Both the position numbers and the translations under genes were made by a program. From positions 1 to 41,679 of the forward strand of contig JBEKZL010000023.1 in assembly GCA_049509915.1 (NCBI GenBank): a DNA stretch of 41,679 bases, read 5' to 3'. The DNA is from JBEKYD01 sp049509915 (GTDB lineage Bacteria; Acidobacteriota; Terriglobia; Bryobacterales; Bryobacteraceae). Under the pieces are notes generated by a model. It made no database searches, was not told the origin of the DNA, and worked only from the letters and a program-made list of their open reading frames with translations. Shown in pieces: positions 25,261 through 33,547 of the stretch (the first letter of the stretch is position 1; every line of letters starts with the position of its first letter).

Positions 25261-26886
25261 TTGCTTTCGATTAACAATATTTCAATGCGCTACGGCGCCA
25301 GAATTCTATTTGAAGACGTCACCAGCACGTTTCTGCCCGGCCGGCGCTACGCTATCACGGGTCCCAACGGCGCGGGTAAATCGACCCTCATGAAAATCCT
25401 GACGGGCGAAATCGAGCCCGCCAAGGGATCGGTGACGCGACCCAGGAAGCTGGGCGTCCTGCGGCAGGACCAGTTTGCGTTCGACGAGTTCCGCGTCATC
25501 GATACCGTGATCATGGGCAACGCGCCGCTTTGGAAGGCGCTCCAGGAGCGGGAAGCCTTCTATGCCAAACCACCCCAAGAGCTGACCGACGAAGAGGGCA
25601 TGCGGCTGGGGGAACTGGAAGGCATCGTGGGCGAGGAAGGCGGCTATACCGCCGAGGCCGATGCCGCGGCGCTGCTGGACGGGCTGGGCGTGGACGATTC
25701 CCTGCAATCGCGCACGATGGGCGAGCTGCAGGGCGGCCAGAAGGTCCGCGTGCTGCTGGCGCAGGCCCTGTTTGGCGACCCGCCGGCTTTGCTGCTGGAT
25801 GAGCCGACCAATCACCTCGACCTGGACTCTGTGCACTGGCTGCAGGATTATCTGCGCGCCTACCAGGGCGTGTTGATCGTGATTTCGCACGACCGCCATT
25901 TTCTGAACAGCATTTGCACCCACGTGGCGGATATCGACTACGAAACCGTGATCTCCTATACGGGTGGCTACGACGACATGGTGCTGGCCAAGACGCAGGT
26001 ACGCTCGCGGGTGGAAGCGGAGAACGCGCAGCGCGAAGAGAAAATCGCCCAGCTCAACGAATTCATCGCGCGCTTTTCGGCGGGCACGCGGTCGAGCCAG
26101 GTGATGTCGAGGAAGAAGGAAGTGGAGCGGCTGCAGACTTCCGAGCTGGCGAAGTCGAACATTCAGCGCCCCTACCTTCGTTTCGATATGAAGCGGCAAT
26201 CGGGGCGGCATCCGCTCGAGATCAAGGACCTCCGCAAATCCTACGGCGAGCGAAAGGTAATCGGCGGATTCACCGCCAGCGTTTCGCGCGGCGAAAAGGT
26301 CGCCCTGATGGGCCGCAACGGCGCCGGCAAGACTACCCTGTTGCGGTCGCTGATCCGCAGTGCGCCGGGATACGTAGAGGACGCCGAGCGGGATTTCGCC
26401 GTGGACGGCGGCACGGTAGCCTGGGGCCACGAAGCCGCCGTGGGATATTTCGCCCAGGACCACACCGATTCGATCGCCAAAAATACCACCGCCATGGCGT
26501 GGCTGCACGAGTTTGATCCGCAGGCGGGGCAGGAAGAACTGCGCGGGCTGCTGGGCCGGATGCTGTTCAGCGGCGAAGATGCGCTCAAGCCCACGCGCGC
26601 GCTTTCCGGCGGCGAAGCGGCGCGTCTCATCTTCTGCCGCCTGATGCTGCAGAAGCCCAACGTGCTGGTGCTCGACGAGCCCACCAATCATCTCGACCTG
26701 GAATCCATCAACGCCCTCAATTTCGCGCTGCAGAAATATGACGGCACGGTCTTCATCGTGACCCACGATCACGACCTGATCGACGAAGTCGCCACCCGCA
26801 TCTGGGACTTCCAGGACGGCGGCATCGAAGACTTCAAGGGGCCGTACCAGGAATACCTGGTCTACGCGGAAGAGAAAGCGTCGTAG
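25261..26886 (+). CDS. ABC-F family ATPase (YbiT-like)
   Basis: Soluble protein with two ATP-binding cassettes and no membrane part; ABC-F proteins bind the ribosome E-site region and relieve stalls. First cassette: GPNGAGKST (34-42), a LQGGQ signature near 160, LLLDEPTNHLD at 176. Linker with the charged P-site tether (QREEKIAQLNEFIARFSAGTRSSQVMSRKKEVERLQ). Second cassette: GRNGAGKTT near 350, LSGGE at 448, LVLDEPTNHLD at 469. At 541 residues it matches the YbiT subgroup. The start is TTG at 25261, as required by the conserved MLSINNISMRYG beginning. A terminator follows at 26997-27023. Confidence 0.93.
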   Translation: MLSINNISMRYGARILFEDVTSTFLPGRRYAITGPNGAGKSTLMKILTGEIEPAKGSVTRPRKLGVLRQDQFAFDEFRVIDTVIMGNAPLWKALQEREAFYAKPPQELTDEEGMRLGELEGIVGEEGGYTAEADAAALLDGLGVDDSLQSRTMGELQGGQKVRVLLAQALFGDPPALLLDEPTNHLDLDSVHWLQDYLRAYQGVLIVISHDRHFLNSICTHVADIDYETVISYTGGYDDMVLAKTQVRSRVEAENAQREEKIAQLNEFIARFSAGTRSSQVMSRKKEVERLQTSELAKSNIQRPYLRFDMKRQSGRHPLEIKDLRKSYGERKVIGGFTASVSRGEKVALMGRNGAGKTTLLRSLIRSAPGYVEDAERDFAVDGGTVAWGHEAAVGYFAQDHTDSIAKNTTAMAWLHEFDPQAGQEELRGLLGRMLFSGEDALKPTRALSGGEAARLIFCRLMLQKPNVLVLDEPTNHLDLESINALNFALQKYDGTVFIVTHDHDLIDEVATRIWDFQDGGIEDFKGPYQEYLVYAEEKAS

Positions 26887-26996
26887 GCATCTCTGGGGCA
26901 GACCTGGGCAGACCATCATTTTTCGTGGTCTGTCGTCTCTGGGCCTGCGGCCCGCGCAAGCTCATGAAAATTGTGGAGCGGACCCTCGGTCTGCCA

Positions 26997-27023
26997 CGCC
27001 GGGACTCGTCCCGGCGCGTTTTT
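26997..27023 (+). terminator. Intrinsic terminator after the ABC-F gene
   Basis: CGCCGGGAC and GTCCCGGCG form a GC-rich stem around a tiny loop, then CG and TTTTT at 27019-27023. It is 110 bases after the ABC-F stop and just before the convergent mazF end, so it probably ends the ABC-F transcript. Confidence 0.75.
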
Positions 27024-27040
27024 CGACCTTGCCACCCGCG

Positions 27041-27376
27041 TTATGGCCGTGCGAACATTTCCACTAGCACCGCGGAAATGGATTGCGCGGTTTTTGGGGA
27101 AACCGTTCCAAGCTTTCGGACCATCCGCTGCCGGTCGACGGCTCGGAGTTGGTCGACCGCTACCTGCCCACGCTTCCCCTGAAACTGAACTGAGACACGG
27201 GTAGGACAGGGACGTTCGGTCGTGGTCATGGGAGCGACAATCGCGGTCTTGAGATGGCGATTTGCCTCGTCGGGCGATATCACGACGCCCGGGCGAGTTT
27301 TCCGAATTTCCGACCCTAGCGTGGGGTCGAGCGAAATCAGCCACACCTCATCCCGCCGCGGAGGCTGGTTTACCAC
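27041..27376 (-). CDS. mazF: MazF-type mRNA interferase toxin
   Basis: Sequence-specific endoribonuclease of the MazF/PemK family, the toxin of a type II toxin-antitoxin pair. RRDEVWLISLDPTLGSEIRKTRPGVVIS contains the conserved active-site Arg in KTRPGVV, and APMTTT the conserved Thr/Ser. RGQVAVDQLRAVDRQRMVRKLG is the usual C-terminal interface. The GTG at 27376 overlaps the antitoxin stop by seven bases, which implies translational coupling; a TTG two codons earlier is possible. It looks full length and intact. Confidence 0.92.
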   Translation of the reverse strand: MVNQPPRRDEVWLISLDPTLGSEIRKTRPGVVISPDEANRHLKTAIVAPMTTTERPCPTRVSVQFQGKRGQVAVDQLRAVDRQRMVRKLGTVSPKTAQSISAVLVEMFARP

Positions 27377-27621
27377 TGCCAATCCGCACCGTCGAATTCA
27401 TTAGCGGGCACGGCCTCCAGTAACAGTTCGTCGTCGTGAGCCGGGCCAGCGGCCTGAAAACCTTCCTCCCACCCTTGGCGCGCCCGGCGATCAGGAGCGA
27501 TCACGAGACACTCGTTTTCCACCCGCAACTCGACGCGGTCGCCGAAGCCGCACTGGTCGATGATCGGCTTGGGAATTCGAATGCCTCGCGAGTTGCCGAT
27601 GCGTACCAGTTCCACCTTCAT
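27370..27621 (-). CDS. mazE: MazE-type AbrB/SpoVT antitoxin
   Basis: An 83-residue antitoxin with an N-terminal swapped-hairpin DNA-binding domain (MKVELVRIGNSRGIRIPKPIIDQCGFGDRVELRVENECLVIAPD) and an acidic C-terminal tail (DDELLLEAVPANEFDGADW) that would thread into MazF. AAGGA seven bases before the ATG supports the start. A palindrome with a -10 box lies directly upstream, so the pair is probably autorepressed. The operon lies downstream of the M13 peptidase on the same strand but has its own promoter-like element. Confidence 0.92.
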   Translation of the reverse strand: MKVELVRIGNSRGIRIPKPIIDQCGFGDRVELRVENECLVIAPDRRARQGWEEGFQAAGPAHDDELLLEAVPANEFDGADWQW

Positions 27622-27638
27622 GCGAAATCCTTTGTGTG

Positions 27639-27655
27639 ATTACATTGTAATTATA
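27639..27655 (-). promoter_or_regulatory. mazEF promoter and palindromic operator
   Basis: ATTACATTGTAAT (27639-27651) is a perfect palindrome with a one-base centre. On the minus strand it overlaps a perfect TATAAT (27650-27655), so the expected transcript start near 27643 falls inside it. Binding of MazE or MazEF here would block initiation. The -35 region is poor, and the ATG is 18 bases downstream. Confidence 0.7.
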
Positions 27656-27669
27656 GCCGGTTGCCGGCC

Positions 27670-29697
27670 TCACCAGACGTGGCAAGCGTTCTCGCTGACC
27701 ATCGGTTGTCCAACCTTGCAGGAAAACGCCTTTTGGAATTCGGGCATATTCTGCACCACGCCGTTGACGCGGGCGCGCGGCGGCGCGTGCGGATCGGTCT
27801 GAACCTGCATGCGCAGAACCTCTTCACGGGCGTTCTCGCACCAGATCTGGCCGAAGGACAGGAACACGCGTTGTTCCGGAGTGAAGCCGTCGACCCTTTC
27901 GGCGTTGGCGCCGATGGTATTGAGCAGAGCCATTAGGGCGATGCGCAGGCCGCCGTTATCGGCGGTATTTTCGCCGAGCGTGAGCTTGCCGTTGACGTGT
28001 GCGCCCGGGGCGACTTCGAACTTGGAATATTCCTGGTCGATGCAGGCCACGCGGCGGTCGAATTCCTTGCCGTCTTCCGGAGTCCACCAATCCTTCAGGT
28101 TCCCTTGCGGATCGAACTGGCGGCCTTCGTCGTCGAAGCCGTGGGTCAGTTCGTGGCCGATTACCGTGCCGATGCCGCCGAAATTGACGGCATCGTCCTC
28201 GCGCTTATCGAAGAATGGCGGCTGCAGGATTCCCGCCGGGAAGTTGATGTTGTTCATGAGCGGGTCGTAATAGGCGTTGACGGTAGGCGGCGTCATTTCC
28301 CATTCGGCGCGGTCGACGGGCTTGCCGATCTTATTCAGCTCGCGGTGGAATTCGAAATTCTCGGCGCGGAAGTTATTGCCGACCGGATCGTCGAGCTGGA
28401 TCGCCACGCTCGAGTAATCGCGCCATTTATCGGGATAGCCGATCTTGTTGGCGATGGCATGAAGCTTTTCGAGAGCCTTCTGTTTGGTGGGACCGGTCAT
28501 CCAGGTCAGTCCGTCGATATCCTGGCCCAGGGCTTTTTCGAGCGCGGCCACCATTTTCAGGGTGCGTTCCTTGCCCTCTTCGCCGAAGGTCTTTTCCACG
28601 AACTTGCGGCCCAAGGCTTCGCCCAGCTCGGCGTCGGTGAAATCCACGCAGCGCTTCCATCGGGGCCGCAGCGTTTCGGTTCCGGAGAGGGTCTTGCCGA
28701 AGTAATTGAAATTCTCCTGGACGAACGGGGTGGGGAGCAAGCGCGCCACGGAGTGGACGAGCTGCCAGGTGAGATAGGTCTGCCATTGCGCCAGGGAGAA
28801 ATCCTGGATGGCGGCGTTCACGGCTTTAAAAAAGTCCGGCGACGCGACGTTGATGGACTGGAACTCGGGTGAGCCGCTGGCGCGGAGATATTCCTTCCAC
28901 GAAAACAGCGGGCTCAGAGCCTGGACATCGGCCACGGCAAGCTTGTGATAGACCTTGGACGGATCGCGGCGGGAGACCAGATCGAGGGAACCTTTGGCGA
29001 TAGCGGTCTCAATCTTCATGACGGTGTCGGCGTCGGCCTTGGCCTGCGCCGCTGGTTCGCCCATCAGCTCGAACATCCGTCCGACATGCTCCACGTACTT
29101 GGCGCGGAGGTCGGCGGATTTGGCGTCTTCCTTCAAGTAATAATCGCGGTCCGGCATGCCCAGACCACCCTGGTCGGCCTGCGCGATCACCTGGTCGGAG
29201 TCCTTGAAATCCTGCCCGGAGCCGAATGAGAACAGGGCGTTCACGCCGATCGCGTGCAAGTGCGCGATTTCCTCGGCGAGGGCTGACTTGTCCTTCAAGT
29301 CGCGGATGCGGGCCAGTTCGGAATCGATGGGCTTGAGGCCGCGCGCGTCGATGGCCTTTTCATCCATGCAGGCGGCGAAATAGTCGCCGATCTGGCGGGT
29401 GACCGGATCGCGCGAAGGCGAGGGCTCGGCGGCATCTTCGAGGATCTGGTGGAGCACGTCGCGGTTACGCTCCTCGAGTTCGGAGAAGCGGCCCCAGCGG
29501 GCCCGGTCCGGCGGCACGGGATTCTTCTTGAGCCAGGTTCCGCAGGCGTATTGGTAGAAGTCCACGCAGGGACTGACGGAGGTATCCATATTGGCGACGC
29601 CGAATTCGGTCGGGTTCGGCTGGGCGGGGGCCGGCGCGGGCGTCTGGGCCAGCATGACCGCGGCTCCCAGCAGACTCAAGAAAGCGGGTTTGAACAC
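27670..29697 (-). CDS. M13-family metallopeptidase (neprilysin/PepO-like), exported
   Basis: Zinc oligopeptidase of 675 residues. The zinc site is HELTH in GTVIGHELTHGFDDEGRQFD, and the third ligand Glu is in GENTADNGG. Other family landmarks are NAYYDP, the N-terminal CVDFYQYACGTW and the C-terminal ACHVW. A signal peptide (MFKPAFLSLLGAAVMLAQ) suggests a periplasmic location. The start is GTG at 29697 with AAGGAG eight bases before it. It follows the dicarboxylate symporter by 19 bases and may be cotranscribed, which would couple peptide breakdown to uptake of acidic amino acids; that link is inference. Confidence 0.93.
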   Translation of the reverse strand: MFKPAFLSLLGAAVMLAQTPAPAPAQPNPTEFGVANMDTSVSPCVDFYQYACGTWLKKNPVPPDRARWGRFSELEERNRDVLHQILEDAAEPSPSRDPVTRQIGDYFAACMDEKAIDARGLKPIDSELARIRDLKDKSALAEEIAHLHAIGVNALFSFGSGQDFKDSDQVIAQADQGGLGMPDRDYYLKEDAKSADLRAKYVEHVGRMFELMGEPAAQAKADADTVMKIETAIAKGSLDLVSRRDPSKVYHKLAVADVQALSPLFSWKEYLRASGSPEFQSINVASPDFFKAVNAAIQDFSLAQWQTYLTWQLVHSVARLLPTPFVQENFNYFGKTLSGTETLRPRWKRCVDFTDAELGEALGRKFVEKTFGEEGKERTLKMVAALEKALGQDIDGLTWMTGPTKQKALEKLHAIANKIGYPDKWRDYSSVAIQLDDPVGNNFRAENFEFHRELNKIGKPVDRAEWEMTPPTVNAYYDPLMNNINFPAGILQPPFFDKREDDAVNFGGIGTVIGHELTHGFDDEGRQFDPQGNLKDWWTPEDGKEFDRRVACIDQEYSKFEVAPGAHVNGKLTLGENTADNGGLRIALMALLNTIGANAERVDGFTPEQRVFLSFGQIWCENAREEVLRMQVQTDPHAPPRARVNGVVQNMPEFQKAFSCKVGQPMVSENACHVW

Positions 29698-29716
29698 AGG
29701 CTTGGCTCCTTCTTAC

Positions 29717-30934
29717 TTACTCTAACGTGCGAACTTCCATTTCGAACCGATAACCCTCCCAACGGGCCACTACCGCGCTGGCGAGACAGTTGCCGAGCAC
29801 GTTCACCGCGGTGCGCGCCATATCCATCAGCGCATCGACGCCCATCAGCACGGCCACGCCCTCCAGCGGCAAGTGGAAGGTGGCGAGGGTTCCGATGAGG
29901 ATGACCAGGGCGGCGCGCGGCACGCCGGCGGCTCCCTTGCTGGTGAGCATCAGGGTAAGCATGAGGACGAGTTGCTCGCTGAAGGTTTGCGCCACGCCGG
30001 CCGCCTGGGCGACGAAAACCGAAGCCAGGGAAAGGTACAACGTGGTGCCGGCCAGGTTGAAGCTGTAGCCGGTGGGAATCACGAATCCCACGATATGCTT
30101 GGGAACGCCGAAGATCTCCATGTTTTCCATGGAAAGCGGCAGCGCGGCTTCGCTCGAAGCCGTCGAAAATGCGATCAGGAACGGCTGGCGGACGGCGCGA
30201 AAAAACCGCCCCAGCGGAATTTGGAACAGAACGATCACGGCGCCCAATACCACCACCACGAAGATAACTACCGTGGCATACATGGTGAGGATCAGCTTAC
30301 CCAAGCCAAACAGCACGCTTACGCCTTTGGAACCGACCGTGACCGCCAGCGCCGCGCCCACTCCGAGCGGCGCCAGGTACATGATGTAGCTGGTGTAGCG
30401 GAACATCACCTCCGCCAGCGCGCCACAAAACTCCACCACCGGACGGGCCTTGGCGCCGACACTGGAGCATGCCGCTCCAAACAGGAAGGCGAACACCACC
30501 ACCTGGAGCACATCGTTGCGGGCCATGGCGTCGACAATGCTGGTCGGGAAGGTATGTTCCAGCACGGTATTGAGAGTACTTTGTCCGGCGGCGGGGGCGG
30601 GCAGAGCTTCGGCGACGGTGCGCTCCAGGGGCACGCCCACTCCCGGCCGCACCAGGTTGACGGCGCCGAGGCCCAGAAACAGGGCGATCGTGGTGACCAC
30701 TTCGAAGTACAACAACGCCTTGCCGCCGATGCGGCCCATATGTTTGAGCTCGCCGGCGGCCACGCCCGCCACCAGGATGCCCAAAATCAGGGGCGCCACG
30801 ATGGAGCGGATCAGGCGCAAGAAAATATTGCTGAGGGGTGCAAGCTGGCGCGCCACGGCGGGGTCCCCGATTCCCAGAGCTACACCGGCCACCATGGCCA
30901 GAAAGATCCAGCCGGTGAGCGAGATGCGCTTCAT
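29717..30934 (-). CDS. Dicarboxylate/glutamate symporter (DAACS family)
   Basis: Inner-membrane elevator transporter for glutamate, aspartate or C4-dicarboxylates. Hairpin and helix signatures are present: ASSEAALPLSMENME (HP1), GYSFNLAGTTLYLSLASVFVAQ (TM7), SKGAAGVPRAALVIL (HP2) and MDMARTAVNVLGN (TM8). The substrate-binding Arg and Asp of TM8 are retained. The TM7 motif NMDGT reads NLAGT, and the TM8 Asp that binds sodium in the archaeal homologue reads Asn, so ion coupling may differ. The ATG at 30934 overlaps the nadK stop as ATGA, which fixes the start; the ATG four codons earlier is rejected. Confidence 0.92.
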   Translation of the reverse strand: MKRISLTGWIFLAMVAGVALGIGDPAVARQLAPLSNIFLRLIRSIVAPLILGILVAGVAAGELKHMGRIGGKALLYFEVVTTIALFLGLGAVNLVRPGVGVPLERTVAEALPAPAAGQSTLNTVLEHTFPTSIVDAMARNDVLQVVVFAFLFGAACSSVGAKARPVVEFCGALAEVMFRYTSYIMYLAPLGVGAALAVTVGSKGVSVLFGLGKLILTMYATVVIFVVVVLGAVIVLFQIPLGRFFRAVRQPFLIAFSTASSEAALPLSMENMEIFGVPKHIVGFVIPTGYSFNLAGTTLYLSLASVFVAQAAGVAQTFSEQLVLMLTLMLTSKGAAGVPRAALVILIGTLATFHLPLEGVAVLMGVDALMDMARTAVNVLGNCLASAVVARWEGYRFEMEVRTLE

Positions 30935-31794
30935 CGTTCTCCCCATTTCAACTTTTGCCGCAAGACGTCGAAGAACATGGCGTGGGGCGGGCGAACCAGG
31001 CGCAGGGCGAAATCGGTGCTGCGGCAGACAATGGCGTCGCCGTCCCTGAGCAGGGTGCCGACCTGGCCGTCGATGGTGAGATAGACGGTTTCATCGGCAT
31101 TGCGCGAGATGACGCGGATGGTCATGGTTTCCGGCACCAGCACGGGCCGATTGGTAAGGGTGTGCGGGCAGATTGGGGTGAGGCAAATGGTGGGAACGGC
31201 GGGGAAAATGATGGGACCGCCGGCGGAAAGCGAGTAAGCAGTGGAGCCGGTGGGGGTGCAAATGATCAGGCCGTCGGCCTTGTAGGAGCCGACGAACTGC
31301 TCGTCGGCGAAGACATCCAGGTCGATCATGCGGGCCAGGGCGGCTTTGGCGAGCACGGCGTCGTTGAGCGCGTCGTATTCCACCACGGTACGGTCGCGGC
31401 GCACCACGCGGGCATGGAGCAATTTCCGGCTGGCGATGCGCTGTTCGCCGCGGAAGGCGCGCTCGAGCTCGGGATAGATCTCGTCGACGGCGATAGCGGT
31501 GAGGAAACCAAGTCCGCCGAGGTTGACGGGGAAGAGGGGGATCTCGCGGCGGCCGATGGAGCGGGCGGCCGAAAGCAGGGTACCGTCGCCGCCCAGGACG
31601 ACGATCAGGTCGCAACCTTCCGGCACGTCGTTGCGTGGAATGACGGTTTCTCCGGGGGCGTAGCCGGCGGTAAGCTCGTCGCAACGGACGGCGATGGAGC
31701 GGGCCCGCAGCCATCGAATCAAAGCGGGCACGATGGCGGCGGCGGCCAGCGACTTCGGCTTCGAGATAATTCCGACGGTCTTAATGGCGGGCAT
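30931..31794 (-). CDS. nadK: NAD kinase
   Basis: Makes NADP from NAD and ATP (or polyphosphate) in the cytoplasm. Motifs: GGDGT at 68-72 (VVLGGDGTLLSAA), NLGGLGFL at 91-98, the LNDAVL segment with its Asn-Asp, and TPTGSTAYSLSAGGPI. At 287 residues it has the usual length. ATG 31794 begins the conserved KTVGIISKP; the longer open frame upstream is the complement-frame of tlyA. It overlaps tlyA by 14 bases and the symporter by four, so three genes are translationally linked. NADP produced here would feed the pentose phosphate enzymes at 38.9 kb. Confidence 0.94.
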   Translation of the reverse strand: MPAIKTVGIISKPKSLAAAAIVPALIRWLRARSIAVRCDELTAGYAPGETVIPRNDVPEGCDLIVVLGGDGTLLSAARSIGRREIPLFPVNLGGLGFLTAIAVDEIYPELERAFRGEQRIASRKLLHARVVRRDRTVVEYDALNDAVLAKAALARMIDLDVFADEQFVGSYKADGLIICTPTGSTAYSLSAGGPIIFPAVPTICLTPICPHTLTNRPVLVPETMTIRVISRNADETVYLTIDGQVGTLLRDGDAIVCRSTDFALRLVRPPHAMFFDVLRQKLKWGER

Positions 31795-32503
31795 GAAGAA
31801 GGAACTCCTTGTTGCCTTCGGCGCCCAGAATAGGACTTGGCATGATGCTGGTTTCAAACCCGAATTGGCGAACCGCGCTTTCCACCCGCCGGCAAGCCGC
31901 CTGATGCAGGTCGGGGTCGCGCACGATGCCGCCCTTACCCACCTGGCCCCTGCCCACCTCAAACTGCGGTTTGATTAGTATAACCATTTGCCCTTGCGCA
32001 CGTAATACGGGGACGGCGGCGGGCAGAATCAGGGTAACGGAGATGAAGCTGACGTCGCAGCAGAGGAAGTCGGCCTTTTCGCCAAGGGTTTCGAGACGGA
32101 GCTGGCGGGCGTTGACGTGCTCGTGGACCACGACGCGTGGATCGGTGCGCAGGCTCCAGGCCAGTTGGCCGGAGCCGACATCGACGGCGTGGACGCGCAG
32201 GGCGCCGCGCTGGAGCAGGACGTCGGTGAAGCCGCCGGTGGAGGCGCCGATATCGAGGCAGATCCCGCCCTCGACAGCGATGGCGAAGTGGTCGAGCGCG
32301 GCCGCGAGCTTCAGGCCGCCGCGGCTGACGTAGGGCGGGCGTGCCAGCAGTTCGATGGCGCTGGCGGGGTCGATCGGCTGGCCCGGTTTGGCGGCCTTTT
32401 GACCGTCGACGGTGACGGAGCCGGCCATAATGAGGGCCTGGGCTTTTTCGCGCGACTCGGCGAGGCCGCGCTCCACCAGCAGGCGGTCGAGCCTAGAGCG
32501 CAT
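31781..32503 (-). CDS. tlyA: TlyA-family 2'-O-methyltransferase/S4-domain protein
   Basis: S4 RNA-binding domain at the N-terminus (SRLDRLLVERGLAESREKAQALIMAGSVTVDGQ) followed by an FtsJ-like methyltransferase: RGGLKLAAALDHF, the SAM loop LDIGASTGGFTDVLLQRGA, AVDVGSGQL, CDVSFIS and LIKPQFEVG. TlyA enzymes methylate riboses in 16S and 23S rRNA; some homologues have been called hemolysins. ATG 32503 is taken as start; GTG 32512 adds three residues. Gene order tlyA-nadK after ispA is common in bacteria and supports the call. Confidence 0.93.
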   Translation of the reverse strand: MRSRLDRLLVERGLAESREKAQALIMAGSVTVDGQKAAKPGQPIDPASAIELLARPPYVSRGGLKLAAALDHFAIAVEGGICLDIGASTGGFTDVLLQRGALRVHAVDVGSGQLAWSLRTDPRVVVHEHVNARQLRLETLGEKADFLCCDVSFISVTLILPAAVPVLRAQGQMVILIKPQFEVGRGQVGKGGIVRDPDLHQAACRRVESAVRQFGFETSIMPSPILGAEGNKEFLLHARH

Positions 32504-32550
32504 GGGGAACACACTTTTGGTTAAGCGTAGCGTGGCCGCCGATAGCGCTC

Positions 32551-32632
32551 AGCAACCGCTCCCTCACGGTCGCGGCTCGGACTCGAGCGGCGCGCGCCAC
32601 GTCCGCGCCGCGACCGTGAGGGAGCGGTTGCT
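32551..32632. repeat. Perfect 26-bp inverted repeat of the LPYGRG family, between ispA and tlyA
   Basis: Arms 32551-32576 and 32607-32632 are exact inverted copies (AGCAACCGCTCCCTCACGGT... and its complement) with a 30-base GC-rich loop. It is the most complete copy in the window. Transcribed with the operon, it would form a very stable hairpin between ispA and tlyA. It has no T-run and so is not a standard terminator, but could act as an mRNA-stabilising or processing element. Confidence 0.9.
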
Positions 32633-32665
32633 GCGAGCACGCATAGTGCGATTGGGGGCTGGCCC

Positions 32666-33547
32666 TCATGACTTGCGGTGGACGATGTGATCGGCCAGCT
32701 CGTTGAGGCGGCGGGCGCGGTCGCCGAAGGGGGCCAGTACGCGGTGCGCATGGGCGCACTGCTCTTCGGCCATGCGGTGCGACGTTTCCAGGCCGTAGAC
32801 TGCGGGGAAAGTGATTTTGTGCTGGGCGGCGTCCTTACCGGCTGTCTTGCCGAGGGCGGCGGAGGATTGCTCCACGTCGAGGATGTCGTCGACTATCTGG
32901 AACGCCAGGCCGATGTGTTCGCCGTAGGCGGAAAGGGCGTTGTATTGGGCCTTGGCAGCGCCGGCGAAGACGGCGCCCATACGCAAGCTGGCGCGCAGCA
33001 TGGCGCCGGTTTTGGCGGTATGGATGGTGCGGAGGAGCTCGGGTTCGGGGGGCGTGCCTTCGCCTTCCAGATCGGCCACCTGGCCGCCGATCATGCCGCC
33101 CACGGTACCGGCGGCGGCGGCCAGCTCGGCGATCAGGCGAATCTTCCCACTGGGGGGCGCCTCGACTTTAGCCAATACCTCGAATGCGAGGGTGAGGAGG
33201 GCATCGCCGGCGAGGATGGCCATGGCGTCGCCAAAGACTTTGTGGTTGGTGAGCTTGCCGCGGCGGTAATCGTCGTTATCGAGGGCGGGAAGGTCGTCGT
33301 GGATTAGAGAATAGGTGTGGACGAGCTCGAGGGCGCAAGCGACGGGGAACACGCCTTCGGCGGAGTCCGAAACGGTGCGGGCGGCTTCCAGACAGAGGAT
33401 GGGGCGGATACGCTTGCCGCCGGCGAACAGGCTGTAGCGCATGGCGCGGTGAATGGTGGCGGGGGGAGTGGCTTCGGGCGGGACCAGGCGGTCGAGCTCC
33501 TTGTCCACGAGCCGCTGCAGGTGGGCCAGGTAATCGCGAAGGGTCAT
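32666..33547 (-). CDS. ispA: Polyprenyl (farnesyl/geranylgeranyl) diphosphate synthase
   Basis: Condenses isopentenyl diphosphate with an allylic diphosphate to supply undecaprenol, quinone and other isoprenoids. The first Asp-rich motif is HDDLPALDNDD (84-91), the second is DDILDVE near 221; GGKRIRP and LTNHKVFGDAMAILAGDALL also fit. At 293 residues it matches IspA. The ATG overlaps the xseB stop (ATGA). Chain length cannot be read with certainty; short-chain farnesyl synthase is most likely from context. Confidence 0.93.
   Translation of the reverse strand: MTLRDYLAHLQRLVDKELDRLVPPEATPPATIHRAMRYSLFAGGKRIRPILCLEAARTVSDSAEGVFPVACALELVHTYSLIHDDLPALDNDDYRRGKLTNHKVFGDAMAILAGDALLTLAFEVLAKVEAPPSGKIRLIAELAAAAGTVGGMIGGQVADLEGEGTPPEPELLRTIHTAKTGAMLRASLRMGAVFAGAAKAQYNALSAYGEHIGLAFQIVDDILDVEQSSAALGKTAGKDAAQHKITFPAVYGLETSHRMAEEQCAHAHRVLAPFGDRARRLNELADHIVHRKS

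Noticed and set aside
26908..26931. Hairpin CAGACCA/TGGTCTG after the ABC-F gene
   Set aside because: Seven-base stem with a ten-base loop and no T-run; the stronger terminator at 26997 is preferred.
32551..32632. CRISPR repeat or intrinsic terminator
   Set aside because: Only one inverted pair, no spacer series, and no T-run follows either arm.
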